64,000 bases of DNA from Clostridia bacterium (GCA_017453045.1 JAFTKX010000006.1:62001-126000); one strand, 5' to 3'. Shown: positions 14,685-23,806, counted from the first letter of the stretch. Made by a program: numbers and translations. The notes: generated by a model not told the origin, from the sequence alone.

Positions 14685-15493
14685 CGGCGGTTTAAAGATG
14701 TTGAAACAAGCAAGAGAAGACGTATTTTAGCGTTAAAATATTGTTGAAATGCGATTTAACGTTTTACTATCCCAAAAATAATTGTGATACAAGAATTTTT
14801 GGAAAAAGGAGCAATTAACTGCAAAGTCTTGCCGTTTGGTAAAGGCAAACGGTTGACAAAATGTTGTGTTGCGACGCAGACAAGGCTCATTTTATTGACA
14901 AGGGTTTGGTAGCACTTTTTATTCACCGAAGTCTTGGCGATAAAATAGAAACGCAGTATTGCGAAGTTTATAAACTTTTAAAAAAGTTTGAAACACTTAA
15001 AACATAGTTTTAAAGATTTAGAAACAAGAAAGACAAGGCTCATTTTATCGACAAGGGTTTGGTAGAACTTTTTGTTCACCGAAGTCTTGGCGATAAAATA
15101 GAAACGAAGTATTGCGAAGTTTATAAACTTTTAAAAAAGTTTGAAGCACTTAAAACATAGTTTTAAGTGGTTAGAAACAAGGTAGGCAAGGCTCGTAAAA
15201 TAAAAACGGATGGGATAGACCTTGTTGGTCATCCCAATCGATTTTATTTTACAGAAACGAAGCATACCGCCGTTTATAAACTTTTAAAAAAGTTTGAAAC
15301 ACGGCGAAGTTCTAAACCCTTGCAAGCAAGTTTCCAACTTCTTGTGTTATAAACACTTAAAACATAGTTTTAAAGATTTAGAAACAAGCAAGACAAGGCT
15401 CATGTTATCGACAAGGGTTTGGTAGAACTTTTTGTTCACCATAGTCTTGGCGATAAAATAGAAACGAAGTATTGCGAAGTTTATAAGGCTTTA
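14685..15493 (+). repeat. Tandem hairpin repeat family, four units and a fragment
   Basis: Units of about 120-150 bases lie at about 14868-14990, 15010-15132, 15160-15290 and 15369-15493; a border fragment is at 14690-14725. Each has a left border (TTAGAAACAAG, then GGCAAGGCTC), a long hairpin and a right border (AGAAACGAAG, then GCGAAGTTTATAA). Stems are conserved as structure, not sequence. The third unit uses GGGATAGACC/GGTCATCCC where the others use TTTGGTAGAAC/GTTCACC. Close to the borders GGTA pairs with TACC in unit 3 and GCAA with TTGC in unit 4. Two more units are at 36648-36900. No convincing protein gene was found between 14499 and 15493. Confidence 0.75.
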
Positions 15494-15724
15494 AAACCTG
15501 CGGTGTACGATACAAAAGCATAATTGTATCCACAAATTTTAGTAAGGGAGCGGACGTCCAAATGGCAATACGCAAAGCCTGTGGTTGTGTCATCGACAGA
15601 CCTATATGACAGGAAGACGGATTTGTCAGGCTATGCACCCACCTGCACGTAAGCGGGTTTAATTTTTGTTTTTGGTCGGCACAGGCGGGGAAATTTTTAA
15701 GGGACGAATTTTCGTCCCTTTTTT
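15494..15724 (+). ncRNA. Structured RNA with terminator, possible 6S RNA
   Basis: About 230 bases without a reading frame end in a textbook terminator (15699-15724: AAGGGACGAA, loop, TTCGTCCC and a T run). The 5' segment CCTGCGGTGTACGA can pair with the 3' segment TCGGCACAGGCGGGG (CCTGC/GCGGG, TGT/ACA, CGA/TCG), which closes the molecule as a rod. Inside are GATACAA/TTGTATC, CCACA/TGTGG, TGACA/TGTCA and a 3' hairpin CCTGCACGTAAGCGGG. A closed rod of this size with an inner bulge and 3' hairpin is the 6S (SsrS) plan, the RNA that binds housekeeping RNA polymerase. A TATAAG box at 15482-15487 fits the start. The 6S assignment is tentative; SRP RNA, tmRNA and RNase P RNA were excluded by lack of their motifs. 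Confidence 0.5.
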
Positions 15725-15755
15725 ATGCAAAATTTTTTAAACTAATAAAAATTCC

Positions 15756-15784
15756 TTGCAAAAAGTAAATAATTATGCTATTAT
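15756..15784 (+). promoter_or_regulatory. Promoter of tRNA-Glu
   Basis: TTGCAA (15756-15761), 17-base spacer, extended -10 TGCTATTAT with TATTAT at 15779-15784. Confidence 0.75.
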
Positions 15785-15801
15785 AAATAAGCAATTTAGA
15801 T

Positions 15802-15876
15802 GCCCTCATGGTCAAGCGGTTAAGACGCTGCCCTCTCACGGCAGAATCAGGAGTTCGATTCTCCTTGGGGGTGCCA
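15802..15876 (+). tRNA. tRNA-Glu (anticodon CTC)
   Basis: A full cloverleaf: acceptor GCCCTCA/TGGGGGT with a G-T first pair, anticodon arm CTGCCCTCTCACGGCAG, T arm GGAGTTCGATTCTCC, discriminator G and encoded CCA. It has its own promoter and terminator. Confidence 0.94.
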
Positions 15877-15877
15877 T

Positions 15878-15917
15878 AATAAGAGCCATAGCAATTACGC
15901 TATGGCTCTTATTATTT
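15878..15917 (+). terminator. Terminator of tRNA-Glu
   Basis: AATAAGAGCCATAGC and GCTATGGCTCTTATT form a 15-bp stem with a TTTT tail. The following stretch to about 16130 holds only short inverted repeats such as GCAATA/TATTGC and ACTTTTGCT/AGCAAAAGT, and no gene. Confidence 0.9.
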
Positions 15918-16135
15918 TACCACCCAAGTCGAAAGCGAGCGAGCACGAAGTGGGAGTTCGTACCAAGCAATAGAATATTGCGTAGGCACGAGCGTTAGCG
16001 AGTATTCTCCTTGTTTTATTATACTCCCCCAGCGGAGAATTGAATACTTTTGCTCACGACCACTTATACTTTTAATAAAACTCAAAAGCAAAAGTGTTTG
16101 TAATAAGTATTTATATTACGTCGTTATTAAAAGAT

Positions 16136-16165
16136 AAAAACGGAGTGGAAAACACTCCGTTTTTT
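16136..16165. terminator. Terminator of the hexuronate operon
   Basis: AAAAACGGAGTG and CACTCCGTTTTT flank a GAAAA loop. The T run on the minus strand ends the six-gene operon 34 bases after kdgK. Confidence 0.85.
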
Positions 16166-16198
16166 AGATTTTTATTAAAAAGTCTTGCTATAAGTCGA

Positions 16199-17221
16199 TT
16201 ATCTTTGAACCCTGCCCGACGCGTCGCCACCCGCTAAGTTCATAACTTCTTGAACGGATACCATATTGTAGTCGCCTTCGATTGAGTGCTTTAAGCAACT
16301 TGCGGCAACCGCAAATTCAATGGCGCTTTGACTTGTAAACCCTTCTACAAGCGAATAAATAAGACCTGCGCCAAAACTGTCGCCTCCGCCTACGCGGTCT
16401 ACTATGTGCATAGCGTATTTCTTTGAGAAATGCGCTTCGCCATCCGTGTAAAGCATTGCCGACCAGTCGTTATCGTTTGCCGATTTGCTTTCTCTTAAAG
16501 TGATTGCAACGCCTTTAAAGTTAAATCTTTCGGTAAGTTTTTTAGCAACCGAAATATAACCTTCTCTATCGAGTTTTCCACCGTATATATCCGTGTTATC
16601 CGCTTCGATACCGAAAACGTCTTTAGCGTCTTCTTCGTTTGCAATACAATAATCTATATAATGGCAAAGTTTACCCATAACTTCGCCTGCCTTTTGCTTT
16701 GACCACAATTTTTTACGGAAATTAAGGTCGCAAGAAATAGTTATACCTAATTCTTTTGCCTTTTTACAAGCAATTTCGCAAATTTCAGCAACTTCGTCCG
16801 AAAGGGCTGGGGTTATGCCTGTAAAATGAAACCAAGTTGCGCCGTCGAAGATTTTTTCCCAGTCGAAATCTTCTTTTTTTGCCATAGCGATAGACGAATA
16901 CGCTCTATCGTAGATTACCTTACTCGGTCTTTGGCTTGCGCCCTTTTCGCAGTAATAAATACCAACTCTTTCGCCACCGCGAACGATTAGACTCGTATCT
17001 ACGCCGAATTTTCTAAGCGAATTGACCGCCGACTGCCCTATTTCGTGAGTTGGAAGTTTTGATACGAAACTTGCGTTAAGTCCGTAATTAGCAAGAGAAA
17101 CGGCAACGTTTGCTTCCGCGCCACCGAAAGTCGCTTGCAACTTGTCCGATTGAACAAATCTTAAATAGTTTTCTGGAGCGAGCCTTAACATAAGTTCGCC
17201 GAAAGTTACAACTTTTTTCAC
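16199..17221 (-). CDS. kdgK: 2-keto-3-deoxygluconate kinase (PfkB family)
   Basis: A 340-residue ribokinase-fold sugar kinase that phosphorylates 2-keto-3-deoxygluconate (KDG) to KDPG. The N-terminal FGELMLRLAP, the substrate-loop FGGAEANVAVSLANYG, DLNFRKKLW and the C-terminal catalytic GGGDSFGAGL (aspartate base) identify the family. It lies directly after the KDPG aldolase gene, one base apart, so its product is the next gene's substrate. That context makes KDG the likely substrate rather than other sugars. Confidence 0.93.
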   Translation of the reverse strand: MKKVVTFGELMLRLAPENYLRFVQSDKLQATFGGAEANVAVSLANYGLNASFVSKLPTHEIGQSAVNSLRKFGVDTSLIVRGGERVGIYYCEKGASQRPSKVIYDRAYSSIAMAKKEDFDWEKIFDGATWFHFTGITPALSDEVAEICEIACKKAKELGITISCDLNFRKKLWSKQKAGEVMGKLCHYIDYCIANEEDAKDVFGIEADNTDIYGGKLDREGYISVAKKLTERFNFKGVAITLRESKSANDNDWSAMLYTDGEAHFSKKYAMHIVDRVGGGDSFGAGLIYSLVEGFTSQSAIEFAVAASCLKHSIEGDYNMVSVQEVMNLAGGDASGRVQR

Positions 17222-17222
17222 G

Positions 17223-17777
17223 TTATTCTCCTTTCATCTTATCAAGCGCTTCTTTAACAAAGAAAGATCCGCCGATAGCGTAAATTTTATCAAAAGCAAG
17301 GAATTCGTCGATATTACTCCTATCAACACCGCCCGTTGGAATAAACTTAACTTGCGGGAAAGGAGCAGACAAAGCCTTTAACGCCTTGAGTCCACCGTAT
17401 ACGTTTGCAGGGAAGAACTTGACGATACTAATACCGAGTTCAAGCGCAGCCATAATTTCGGTTGGGGTTACGCAACCCGGATAATACGGCACGCCCGCTT
17501 CTTTGCAAACTTTTGCAACTGCCGGAGAAAGCCCCGGCGAAACGATAAATTTTGCGCCTGCTTCTAACGCGTCTTTGCATTGCTCTGCGTTTATTACCGT
17601 TCCTGCCCCGATATTCATTTCGGGATAATTTTTACAAGCGTAGGCAATAGCGTCTTTAGCGCAAGCCGTTCTAAAAGTAATTTCAGCGCAATTTATGTCG
17701 CTATTTTTAAGCGCGGTTAAAATTTGGTCTGTTTCTTTTAAATCTTTAATAACAACTACCGGTATAAATTTATCCAT
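17223..17777 (-). CDS. eda: KDPG/KHG aldolase
   Basis: A 184-residue class I aldolase that splits 2-keto-3-deoxy-6-phosphogluconate into pyruvate and glyceraldehyde-3-phosphate. Seen motifs: AEITFRT (catalytic Glu), GAGTVINAEQ, FIVSPGLSP, YYPGCVTPTEI, the Schiff-base lysine in IVKFFPA and the phosphate-binding PTGGVD. It is slightly shorter than the usual 205-215. It is packed between the SDR and kdgK genes. Confidence 0.94.
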   Translation of the reverse strand: MDKFIPVVVIKDLKETDQILTALKNSDINCAEITFRTACAKDAIAYACKNYPEMNIGAGTVINAEQCKDALEAGAKFIVSPGLSPAVAKVCKEAGVPYYPGCVTPTEIMAALELGISIVKFFPANVYGGLKALKALSAPFPQVKFIPTGGVDRSNIDEFLAFDKIYAIGGSFFVKEALDKMKGE

Positions 17778-17778
17778 A

Positions 17779-18624
17779 TTACACTCCTGAATAAGCGGAA
17801 AATCCGCAGTCTATAGGAAGAACGACGCCCGTTATTGCCGACGCCGACGCATCGTCGCAAAGGAATAGCGTTGCGCCTAAAAGTTCGCTCGCGTCAACGA
17901 ATCTACGAGTTGGCGTTCCGTTCAATATTTTAGCAGAACGAGCCGTTGGAGTTCCGTCTTCGTTAAAGAGCAACGATTTATTTTGAGCCGAAACTAAAAA
18001 ACCCGGAGCGATTGCATTACAGCGAATACCCGTACCTGCAAAGTGAGTTGCAAGCCATTGGGTAAAGTTGGAAATGCCTGCTTTTGCAGCCGAATACGCC
18101 GGGATTTTGGTAAGTGGCGTATATGCGTTCATAGACGAAATATTGAGTATGCATCCTTTCTTTTTGCCAACCATATCTTTTGCAAAAACTTGAGTTGGAA
18201 TTAACGTGCCTTGGAAATTGAGTTTGAACACGAAATCAACGCCTGCGTCGTCTAAATCGAAGAAACTCTTTTTGCCGTCGATTGCTTCGTGGTGATATTC
18301 GTTATCCGTCGTCGCTTTAGGATTGTTTCCGCCTGCGCCGTTAACTAAAATATCGCACTCGCCGAGATCTTTTAAAACGGCTTCGCGTACTTTTTCTAAA
18401 CTCTCTCTTTCCAAAACGTTTGCCTTATAGCCTTCGCAAATAAAACCTTCTGCTTTAAGTTCGCTTGCAAGTTTTTTAACCGCGTCTTCATTAAGGTCTA
18501 ATGCGGCGACCTTTGCTCCGCTTTGAGCGAACGCGCGAGCCATTGCTCCGCATATAAGTCCGCCCGCGCCGGTAACCACAACGACCTTTCCCGTATAATC
18601 TACGTTTAAGGGAAGTTTTATCAT
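17779..18624 (-). CDS. SDR-family fructuronate reductase
   Basis: A 281-residue short-chain dehydrogenase. Features are the N-terminal VVVVTGAGGLICGAMA cofactor loop, NGAGGN, the SSM plus YSAAK catalytic Ser-Tyr-Lys set and the C-terminal GVVLPIDCGFSA. Its position between uxuA and eda/kdgK makes D-fructuronate to D-mannonate the expected reaction, replacing the classical long-chain UxuB. Such SDR mannonate oxidoreductases are known in Firmicutes and Thermotogae. The glycine loop reads GGLICG where most SDRs have GGGIGG; some cofactor contacts may differ. The ribosome site is AGGAG. Confidence 0.85.
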   Translation of the reverse strand: MIKLPLNVDYTGKVVVVTGAGGLICGAMARAFAQSGAKVAALDLNEDAVKKLASELKAEGFICEGYKANVLERESLEKVREAVLKDLGECDILVNGAGGNNPKATTDNEYHHEAIDGKKSFFDLDDAGVDFVFKLNFQGTLIPTQVFAKDMVGKKKGCILNISSMNAYTPLTKIPAYSAAKAGISNFTQWLATHFAGTGIRCNAIAPGFLVSAQNKSLLFNEDGTPTARSAKILNGTPTRRFVDASELLGATLFLCDDASASAITGVVLPIDCGFSAYSGV

Positions 18625-18658
18625 AATATCTCCTTTTAATCGCCCTATAAGTCGATTA

Positions 18659-19744
18659 TTAACCTTTTAATTTGTCGAGCATATCCCAAACGCCAAGCAT
18701 ATACATTATGCCGAGCGCCCTGTCGTAAAGCCCGTAACCCGGGCGAACCGTACCCGCTTTTTCGCCCCATAAATGCCTGCCGTGATCGGGACGGATATAT
18801 CCTTCGTAACCGCAATCGTGGTAGGCTTTTAAAATATCGAGAATTCTCGTATCTCCGTCAGCGTCGCGATGGCTTGCTTCCGAAAAATCTCCGTTTTCAA
18901 AATGTTTTACGTTACGAATATGAGCGAACGCTATGCGATTGCAATGCTTTCTTACTATATCCGCCACGTTATTTTCGGGATTTGCGTTTAAACTGCCCGA
19001 ACAAAGAGTAAGACAGTTACACGGATGATCTACCATTTTCAAAAATCTATCAATACTCTTTTCATCAATCAAAAGCCTTGGAAGTCCAAAAATATCCCAC
19101 GGCGGATCGTCCATATGTATAGCCATTTTTATACCCGTTTCTTCACAAGTAGGCATAATCTTTTCCAAGAAATATTTAAGGTTTGCCCAAAGTTTTTCGT
19201 GATCAACCCCTTCGTAAAGTTTGAAAAGTTGGTCGAGTTTTGCCATACGTTCAGGCTCCCATCCGGGAAAAGTCATATTATACTTCTCTGTAAAGTCGAG
19301 AATATATTGAGCCATTTCATTATAGTCGTCTTGAATCATATTCTTTTGATAGAAAAGCGCGGTTGAACCGTCTCCTACGGGATGGAACAAATCGCTTCTC
19401 GTCCAGTCGAATATGGGCATAAAGTTATAGCAAATAACTTTTACGCCGAATTTAGCAAGATTTTTTATCGTCTTGCAATAATTTTCTATATACAAATCGC
19501 GGGTAGGTAGACCTATTTTAATATCGTCGTGAACGTTTACCGACTCTACGACGTCCATATTAAAACCGTACTCGTCAAGTTGCGCTTTTACCTTTGCAAT
19601 TTCGTCTTCATGCCAAATTTCGCCCGGCATTTTATCGTGCAAAGCCCAAACGATACCACTAACTCCCGGAATTTGTTTTATATCTTGTAAACTAATTTTA
19701 TCATTTCCTTCTCCGTACCAACGGAAAGTCATTTGCATCGGCAT
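18659..19744 (-). CDS. uxuA: Mannonate dehydratase
   Basis: A 361-residue enzyme that dehydrates D-mannonate to 2-keto-3-deoxygluconate. N-terminal MTFRWYGEGND, GIVWALHD, ICYNFMPIFDWTRSDL, MAIHMDDPPW, LCSGSLNANPENN, HIRNVKH and the C-terminal YIRPDHGRHLWGE are classic UxuA motifs carrying the metal-binding His and Cys. Length is normal. AGGGGAG lies before the first ATG. It sits in pathway order between the glycosidase and the fructuronate reductase. Confidence 0.96.
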   Translation of the reverse strand: MPMQMTFRWYGEGNDKISLQDIKQIPGVSGIVWALHDKMPGEIWHEDEIAKVKAQLDEYGFNMDVVESVNVHDDIKIGLPTRDLYIENYCKTIKNLAKFGVKVICYNFMPIFDWTRSDLFHPVGDGSTALFYQKNMIQDDYNEMAQYILDFTEKYNMTFPGWEPERMAKLDQLFKLYEGVDHEKLWANLKYFLEKIMPTCEETGIKMAIHMDDPPWDIFGLPRLLIDEKSIDRFLKMVDHPCNCLTLCSGSLNANPENNVADIVRKHCNRIAFAHIRNVKHFENGDFSEASHRDADGDTRILDILKAYHDCGYEGYIRPDHGRHLWGEKAGTVRPGYGLYDRALGIMYMLGVWDMLDKLKG

Positions 19745-19869
19745 AATATCTCCCCTTTATGCAATTTGCAAGTTTGATTAACGGGTAAAATCCGTTTTTG
19801 GAATTTACCCGCCATCAATAACAATTATATTACTTTTTTACTTTGTAAACAAGCGTTTTTACAACTTTT

Positions 19870-22125
19870 TTATTTCTTTTTCTTTTTAGGTTTCGGCTTT
19901 TTAATTCTGTTTAACTGACGGTTCATCTTAAGCAAGTCTTCCTTGGTAAATTTTACGTCCATCATACCCATTAAACTAGTAAGACGAAGAACGGTAAAAC
20001 CGCCTAACATTTGCATAATTCCTTCGCTCATTTCAAAACCTGCTCCGCCCTTGCCTTTTTTATCGCCGGACATTGCCTTTTTAATCTTTAAGCCGATTTT
20101 GACAAACCACATTTTTCCGCGGAAAGTTTGTAATATATCGCCCATTTTGTCGTTTAACGAAAATCTTCCTTCGGGGGCTTTTACGTCAAACCAGTTTAAA
20201 ATTGCGCCCTTTTCTTTAAGGATATAATCTTCGTTCATCTTATCTACTTTACGGATAACGCTTTCGTCTTTATATTCTCCGCTAACGGCGACGATTTTGC
20301 TTTCGCCAACGTTTTTAACGTCGAAATAGAAGAAATGTTCCGCGCTTTGCTTTTTACCTACGCTTTCGCCGTTAACAAAAAGTTCAACTTCGGGTAAATT
20401 TGAATACACGGTAACTTTGGTTACGTCTTCAACTCTATCAACGTATCTCTTTCCGCAAAGATGTACGAAAGGATCTTTAGAAAGCCAAGCCTTGTACGCA
20501 TAGAAAGAGTCTTTTTTATACTTTCTATCCATAGTAACCAAGCCCTTGTGGTTTTGTCCGTTTTCACCGCCTTCGGCGCGAGCGTCCGCGCCAAAGTCAA
20601 ACATATTCCAAACGTGAGTTGCCCAAATATACTTACGCGTAAAGAGTTGTTTTATAAGTTCTTCGTGATAATACGCTTGATATTCTTCGGTATAATCACC
20701 TTGAACGGGATTTGAAGTATGCCAGTTAAGCGCTTCGCAACCGTATTCCGAACAACCGATAGGCTTATTAGGGAACATTGCGTGGAATTTGTCAAACCAA
20801 GGTCCGTTCATCGAAGTGTCGCCACCGTACCAACCGAAATAATGGTTAAACGATACGACGTCGGGAATTTGAACGTAAGGTTCTTCCATTTTACACATTG
20901 AAACGCAAGCCATAGTCGTAAGACGGGTTTTGTCCATCTCGTGACAAAGGTCGTTTAACGTATTGTGGTTTGCGATAAGGTCGTCGTCCGCCCCGTTCAT
21001 AGTTATTTCGTTTGAAAGTCCCCAAACGACTATCGACGGGTGGTTATAGTTTTGAGTAATAAGTTCCTTCATTTGCGACACGGTATTGTCTTTACCTAAA
21101 GGAAGGTGCTTTGATATATACGGAATTTCAGCCCATATAACAAGACCGCGTTCGTCGCAAAGGTCGTAAAAATACTGATCGTGTTGGTAGTGCGCAAGAC
21201 GAATCGTAGTTGCTCCGACTTCGCAAATAAGGTCAATATCTTCTTCGTGATGTTCTTTTGTAAGAGCGTTACCTACCCCAAGCCTATCTTGGTGACGAGA
21301 AACACCGCGCAACGGATATTCCTTACCGTTTAAAATAAAGCCGTTTTCGGGATGAATTTCAAAATATCTACAGCCAAACTTAATTGAAAGTTGGTCTATA
21401 ACTTCATTATCACGCAAAACGCTTACTTTTGCAACGTATAAATGCGGATCTATCCTACCGTTCCAAAGACGAACGTTCTCGATTGTTAAAGTTTCAGTAT
21501 CCTTTTGGCTTTCAACCTTACAAACTTCGGTTTCGCCGTCTAAAACAACGTAACTCAACCTATCGTTTTCGCCGAGATTTTTAACGAAAGTTTTAATTTC
21601 AACTTCGGCGTTTTTATCCTTTACGGTAGGGGTAACCATTACTCCGCATCCGCCGAAATAATCAAGGTCGAAATGGGTTTCTTCTACGAAAATAAGATTT
21701 ACGTCACGGTAAAGACCGCCGTAGAAAGTAAAGTCTGCCATTTGCGGATAAACTCTATCGTTTGGCGAGTTGTCAACTTCTATGGCAAGTTCGTTTTCAT
21801 CTTTAATATGCGGGGTAAGGTTAACCCTCCAAGTAGAATAACCGCCGTCGTGCGAAGCAAGTTTTTCGCCGTTTAAATAAACGCTTGCCGAAGAATTTGC
21901 GCCTTGAATTTCAAGATAGCAAAGTTTTCCGTCTTCCAACTCGCTCTTTAAGAGTTTTTTAACGTAAAGACAAGTTCCGCGATAATAATCGTTTCCACCG
22001 TCTTGTCCGTCGGTTGCGTTCCAAGTATGCGGAAGATTGACGGTTTCGCCGTTTTCTCTCGCCCCACCTACGTTTGTAGCCTTGTAAAATTGCCAATTTT
22101 CATTGACGTTTAAGATTTTTCTCAT
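19870..22125 (-). CDS. GH2 glycoside hydrolase (beta-glucuronidase or beta-galactosidase)
   Basis: A 751-residue intracellular glycosidase without a signal peptide. It has a jelly-roll sugar-binding domain (1-170), an Ig-like domain (about 180-270), a TIM barrel with acid/base Glu in WGLSNEITM and nucleophile Glu in GCSEYG, then another Ig-like domain (about 575-635). NHKGLV carries the NxK pattern that contacts the uronate carboxylate in beta-glucuronidases, though related galactosidases can share it. Residues about 640-751 are an unusual tail with a Gly-rich stretch and a lysine-rich end (KPKPKKKKK). Surrounding genes all handle hexuronates, so release of glucuronate from glucuronides is the best guess. 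Confidence 0.85.
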   Translation of the reverse strand: MRKILNVNENWQFYKATNVGGARENGETVNLPHTWNATDGQDGGNDYYRGTCLYVKKLLKSELEDGKLCYLEIQGANSSASVYLNGEKLASHDGGYSTWRVNLTPHIKDENELAIEVDNSPNDRVYPQMADFTFYGGLYRDVNLIFVEETHFDLDYFGGCGVMVTPTVKDKNAEVEIKTFVKNLGENDRLSYVVLDGETEVCKVESQKDTETLTIENVRLWNGRIDPHLYVAKVSVLRDNEVIDQLSIKFGCRYFEIHPENGFILNGKEYPLRGVSRHQDRLGVGNALTKEHHEEDIDLICEVGATTIRLAHYQHDQYFYDLCDERGLVIWAEIPYISKHLPLGKDNTVSQMKELITQNYNHPSIVVWGLSNEITMNGADDDLIANHNTLNDLCHEMDKTRLTTMACVSMCKMEEPYVQIPDVVSFNHYFGWYGGDTSMNGPWFDKFHAMFPNKPIGCSEYGCEALNWHTSNPVQGDYTEEYQAYYHEELIKQLFTRKYIWATHVWNMFDFGADARAEGGENGQNHKGLVTMDRKYKKDSFYAYKAWLSKDPFVHLCGKRYVDRVEDVTKVTVYSNLPEVELFVNGESVGKKQSAEHFFYFDVKNVGESKIVAVSGEYKDESVIRKVDKMNEDYILKEKGAILNWFDVKAPEGRFSLNDKMGDILQTFRGKMWFVKIGLKIKKAMSGDKKGKGGAGFEMSEGIMQMLGGFTVLRLTSLMGMMDVKFTKEDLLKMNRQLNRIKKPKPKKKKK

Positions 22126-22154
22126 AAATTATTCCTTAAATATATAAATTTGAA

Positions 22155-23723
22155 TTATTCTGCAGTTTCAGTAGCGACTTCTTTTTCTCTTTTTTCACGC
22201 AACTGCTCGCTCATAGTGTCAACAGTCTTTTTGTCAAGATTGTAAACCAAAGCGATACCTACGAATTGTAAAATTGCGCTGAACAAATATAATCCTGCAA
22301 CGAGCCAGCACATATTTGCAGCCGTTTGCGCGCTTTGACCAACAGTTCCAAGTTTAGAAACGTAGCCGAGACCGCCCATTATTAAAAGAACGACTGAAGG
22401 ACCTACGCCTTGAGCAAGTTTTCTAAAGAAAGAGTGAAGCGAATATACCGTACCTTCTTCTCTCTTGCCCGTTTTCCATTCGTTATAATCGATAGCGTCG
22501 GACATCATAGCCCACGATACGCAAGTGTAAACGCCCATACCGATACCAAAGACTGCAAGAGCAAGTATATACATTACGAGAGAAACGGTAGTGTTTTTAA
22601 TAAGCGGGAATATAAACATCATTGCTCCACCTACGAGCGACACTATTGCGCCGACGGTTGACGCTTCTTTTTTACCGTATTTAGTAACTATTTTCTTAAT
22701 AAACGGCATAAAGAAGAACATAGGTAAGAAACCGATAACCGACGCGATACCCGAAAGGTCTGCTTCGCCGAAATAGGTTGCAAACATGATGGTAGTTGCA
22801 GTTGAAGCCGAGTTCATACCAAGGAACATAGCCATTGCTGCAATAGTAGCGCCTACTGCCGCGCGGTTTTTAAGGAAAGTACCGAAAGAACGGAAAACGT
22901 TTACCTTTTGACCGTTTTCTTCTATTTTAACATTTTTTTCGTTTACACGCAAGGTAATATTCTTAATCATAAAAATAAAGAATATAAATCCGAGTATACC
23001 CATTATTAAAGCAACCCAAAATACGTTTTCACCGATAAGGTTTTGAGCAACTTTGTTTGTCAACGGGTTAATCATTCTTTCGCCTTTAGCGTAAGGAAGA
23101 TTTGTAATGGGGTTTATATGATAAACGCCTTCAAGACCTTCAATTATACCCGTTCCGTCGTATAAACAGTCTTTCCAAATAAGGAAAGGAAGAATCATCA
23201 TAGGAAGCATATTTCCTACCATACTACCGATACTTCTCCAAAGAGAGAGTTGAGATTTTTCAACAGCGTCGTCAGAAACGAGAGAAAGCATCGAGCCGTA
23301 AGGCACGTTAGCGACGGTATAGAAAGCGTCCCATACTATATAACCTAAAACGAATAATATCGACTTTGTAATAACGTCCGCTTTAGGTACGGGGATAAAG
23401 CAAAGAGCGCCCGCTACCAAAAGACCTATCGCGCCGATCAATATATAGGTTTTAAATTTACCCATTTTGTACTTTCTTTGGTCTCTGTCTATCATCGTTC
23501 CGATAATAGGATCGTTGATTGCGTCCCAAATTTGAACGATAAGAAGTAACGCGGACAAAAGCCCCGTTTCCATCGTCATAAAGACGAGCCAGAAAGTTTG
23601 AATAGTGCCCTTTAAGGCAAAACTCATGTTACAGCCAAGGTCCCCGGCTGCGTAAGCGAGTTTATCGCGCATTGAAAATTTGCGAAAACCCTTTTCGTCA
23701 AGTTGTTGTTGTTTTTTCATCAT
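22155..23723 (-). CDS. GPH-family sugar/glucuronide:cation symporter
   Basis: A 522-residue twelve-helix transporter of the major facilitator type. MRDKLAYAAGDLGCNMSFAL is the typical GPH start; DPIIGTMIDRDQ and MSDAIDYNEWKTGKREEGT are the conserved loops of the two halves. It is the first gene of the operon and probably imports the glucuronide that the next gene cleaves. A hydrophilic insert at about residues 195-235 is longer than usual. The promoter is at 23807-23835. Confidence 0.88.
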   Translation of the reverse strand: MMKKQQQLDEKGFRKFSMRDKLAYAAGDLGCNMSFALKGTIQTFWLVFMTMETGLLSALLLIVQIWDAINDPIIGTMIDRDQRKYKMGKFKTYILIGAIGLLVAGALCFIPVPKADVITKSILFVLGYIVWDAFYTVANVPYGSMLSLVSDDAVEKSQLSLWRSIGSMVGNMLPMMILPFLIWKDCLYDGTGIIEGLEGVYHINPITNLPYAKGERMINPLTNKVAQNLIGENVFWVALIMGILGFIFFIFMIKNITLRVNEKNVKIEENGQKVNVFRSFGTFLKNRAAVGATIAAMAMFLGMNSASTATTIMFATYFGEADLSGIASVIGFLPMFFFMPFIKKIVTKYGKKEASTVGAIVSLVGGAMMFIFPLIKNTTVSLVMYILALAVFGIGMGVYTCVSWAMMSDAIDYNEWKTGKREEGTVYSLHSFFRKLAQGVGPSVVLLIMGGLGYVSKLGTVGQSAQTAANMCWLVAGLYLFSAILQFVGIALVYNLDKKTVDTMSEQLREKREKEVATETAE

Positions 23724-23806
23724 CTTCTCCTTAAGAATATTTTATATAAAAGCGTCAACCGCATTTTACCATTGTTAGTTTGGTTATATAGCCCATATCC
23801 TTATTA

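Noticed and set aside
15167..15352. Short open frames in the repeat region
   Set aside because: They are read through hairpin repeat units, lack ribosome sites and differ between copies, so they are not genes.
14685..15493. Integron attC array
   Set aside because: Tandem structured units with variable stems recall attC sites, but there are no cassette genes between units, no integron integrase, and core motifs GTTRRRY/RYYYAAC are not consistently present.
15494..15724. SRP RNA, tmRNA or RNase P RNA
   Set aside because: The SRP GGTCAGGTCCGGAAGG motif, a tmRNA tRNA-like end and RNase P conserved cores are absent.
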